Positions 62,244-64,000 of a stretch of 64,000 nt of DNA are shown piece by piece. A model generated the notes under the pieces. It saw nothing but the letters and a program-made list of their open reading frames with translations. It was not told the DNA's origin and did not search any database. The position numbers and the translations under genes were made by a program. The stretch lies in the NCBI RefSeq assembly GCF_020740795.1, contig NC_067302.1, forward strand, positions 186,001-250,000, given 5' to 3'. This DNA is from Apus apus (taxonomy: Eukaryota > Chordata > Aves > Apodiformes > Apodidae). Every line of letters begins with the position of its first letter. Positions within the stretch are counted from its first letter, which is position 1.

Positions 62244-62644
62244 AACGGAAGTGGAGATTCCCCTCTTCTTACCTGAATCCAGGTTTCAGCCTTTAACCAT
62301 TTATAACTTCAGAGTCATTATAAGATCCTGATACTGAATTAGTTTTTAAGTGCTCCTGATAGAGCTGGAGCCTTGGCTGTGCTGAGTGCCAAACAGACTT
62401 TAGGAATATTGTTAAACAGCAGGAAAAAAGTAACTGATGCATACTGGTGTGGGCAGCAGTGCTGCATAGCTTGCTGGTTTTACATCATTATCAGAATTCT
62501 ATATGGCAACCAACATAAGTTTTGTTGGGTTTGAGGTTGTTTTTTCTTTGTGTGTGTAATTATTTCTTGTTCCTAGGATCAGCAATATACTACCATACCT
62601 CCCCTGGGATTCTCCTGCCATAACAAGTTCCAGTAATGAAGGCA

Positions 62645-62808
62645 CTGGGAAGCTGTGGCTGCCCCATCCCTGGCAGTGTTGAAGGGCAGGTTGGATGGGG
62701 CTTGGAGCAGCCTGGGCTGGTGGGAGGTGTCCCTGCCCATGCAGAGGGAGTGGACCTAGATTCACTTTAAAGACCCTTCCAATCCAAACCGTTCAATGAT
62801 TCTATGAA
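62645..62808 (+). mobile_element. CR1 LINE 3' end, short
   Basis: Starts CTGGGAAGCTGTGGCTGCC in the CR1 3' coding block, with GTTGAAGGGCAGGTTGGATG and GGCTTGGAGCAGCCTGGG, and ends TTCAATGATTCTATGAAG. It is close to the subfamily of the copy at 6.1-6.28 kb (shared GGCAGTGTTGAAGGGCAGG). Confidence 0.93.
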
Positions 62809-63571
62809 GCAGCAACGTCATCAGGAGGTTGATGCCTTATTCAGTTCATACTGCTGTCATCTTCCTCTTGATCAAAAAGCATATGCTGTGGCACTACAGT
62901 GGGAATGTCATGTCCTCCTCAGACCAAGGATCTTCATATCTGTCTCCACCAGCTTTGTCATTATAATCACTTGACTTTAGGGGGTGTTTCACCACTTCTG
63001 GAGCAGATGTCTTAAAAATGCCATCTGAATTAGGCCTACGCATGCTACCAGAAGGGATGCATTTGAGAGTGCCAGGGATGCTTGCCACTGTAATTTAACA
63101 GTTGCTTTATATAATCTTTGAAAGGTCCTGGTGATTAGGAGAGGTTCCTTATGACTGAAAATCTTCTGGTTTACACAAAGGAAAAGACCTGTAGACAACT
63201 GTGAGCAGCAGGTGAAAATGAGGATGCTTTTGACTCTGTTATTGTGAACAAGTGTCTTGCATTTGGTGTCACACTCATAGTTGAGCCCGTCCTAACAATT
63301 TGCTGCTGCCAAAAAGTGGAAAAGAAATTCTTGCTATATTGTGGTGAAGGTGCACAAGTCTGCCTTGTCTGTTGTCCTGGCTCTTGGCCCATCTGACTCA
63401 GAGTGAGCACATTCATCTAACCCAGCCAAAACTGTGTCTAGCTTTCTATAGATTGATCCTTGATTAGTTTGCCATGTGGTCTGACAAGTACCAGTGTAGA
63501 AGTGCAACACTGATGCTTCTGGAAGTTGTAAGCTGTTAAAGCTCTTCAGTTGTAACATCCTCTCAGTCTAG
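62809..63571. other. Intergenic, nothing recognised
   Basis: No exon, RNA gene or repeat family assigned. Confidence 0.4.
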
Positions 63572-63926
63572 TGTCTGTGTCCAGCTCTGGAGTCCTCAGC
63601 ACAAGAGGGACATGGACTTGTTGGAATGGGTCCAGAGAAGGGTCACAAACATCAGAGGGTTGCAGCACCTCTCCTACGAAGATGGGCTGAGAGAGCTGGG
63701 ATTGTTCAGCCTGGAGAGGAGGAGGCTCCTGGGAGACCTTATAGTGGCCCTCCAGTACCTGAAGGGGCTCCAGGAAAGCTGGGGAGGGGCTGTTCACAAG
63801 GACAAGGAGCAATAGGACCAGGGGCAATGGCCTTAAACTAGAGCAGGGTAGATTTAGATTGGATATCAGGAAGAAGTTCTTTACTATGAGGTCCCTTCCA
63901 ACCTCACACATTCTATGATTCTATGA
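63572..63926 (+). mobile_element. CR1 LINE with internal deletion near the 3' end
   Basis: Seen: [50 protein letters not shown] (63618-63770, broken only by frame) from the ORF2 C-terminus. After the KKFFTMR block the element jumps directly to GGTCCCTTCCAACCTCACAC and the tail ATTCTATGATTCTATGA. The segment that normally lies between them is missing. Confidence 0.92.
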
Positions 63927-64000
63927 CCAAAAAAGGCAAATGTTGTACCTGTTATCAAGAATGGCAAGAAGGAGGATCCAAGTGAATATGATCTGGTCAG
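63927..64000 (+). mobile_element. Start of another CR1 RT fragment, cut by the window end
   Basis: Directly behind the previous tail, the reading VPVIKNGKKEDPSEYDLV matches the CR1 RT text APVFKKGKKEDPGNSRLV seen at about 7040. It continues beyond the window. Confidence 0.75.

Larger units (their letters stand above)
59461..62644. other. Intergenic, no gene assigned
   Basis: About 3.2 kb with no recognisable exon, RNA gene or CR1. It contains a short TTAACCC repeat (59703-59722) and a T/G-rich simple repeat (62199-62243). Confidence 0.35.

Noticed and set aside
55801..64000. HTR1D, the mammalian upstream neighbour of LUZP1
   Set aside because: It is a single-exon receptor and would show as a long frame with seven hydrophobic segments; none is present.
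1..64000. CRISPR arrays, operons, tRNA or rRNA genes
   Set aside because: No regularly spaced repeats, tRNA cloverleaf boxes or rRNA sequence were seen, and the window is clearly vertebrate nuclear DNA.

Overview
The window looks like nuclear DNA from a bird. The main evidence is the density of CR1 LINE pieces. Many of them end in the typical avian CR1 tail, a TTCCAACC-type motif followed by short ATTCTATG repeats. The one confident protein-coding gene is a typical vertebrate gene with long introns and a CpG-island promoter. I see no bacterial, plasmid or CRISPR features. CR1 pieces are numerous enough, and one is well enough preserved, to suggest a lineage with fairly recent CR1 activity. 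A woodpecker-like bird is possible, but that is a guess.

The gene is LUZP1 (leucine zipper protein 1), transcribed on the minus strand and occupying about 55.4 kb down to about 9.2 kb. From 5' to 3' on the minus strand it has: a CpG-island promoter with a non-coding first exon (about 55.45-55.21 kb, donor at 55210/55209); a roughly 30.6 kb first intron; one large exon (24565-21314) with a short 5' UTR and the first 1049 codons; a 5.7 kb intron; and a terminal exon (from 15651) with 79 more codons and a stop at 15414-15412. A roughly 6.2 kb 3' UTR follows, ending at tandem poly(A) signals near 9.54 and 9.23 kb. The predicted protein is about 1128 residues. It has an N-terminal coiled-coil region of about 370 residues and a long Ser/Thr-rich, probably disordered remainder.

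The left 9 kb is intergenic. It holds a CR1 ORF1 remnant with an SGNH-esterase motif (0.85-1.7 kb), several CR1 ORF2 and 3'-end pieces (2.9, 5.5 and 6.4-8.1 kb), and a possible retroviral LTR with a 27-base poly-C run (3.9-5.05 kb). The introns hold many more CR1 pieces: a near-intact ORF2 C-terminal half at 37.5-38.65 kb, a CR1 nested in a CR1 at 48.3-49.5 kb, and a closely spaced inverted CR1 pair at 42.3 and 42.85 kb. The last 8 kb, upstream of LUZP1, holds CR1 pieces, a possible LTR and unassigned sequence. Apart from LUZP1 I found no host exon that I can name. The neighbours expected from mammalian synteny (KDM1A, HTR1D) are not visible.
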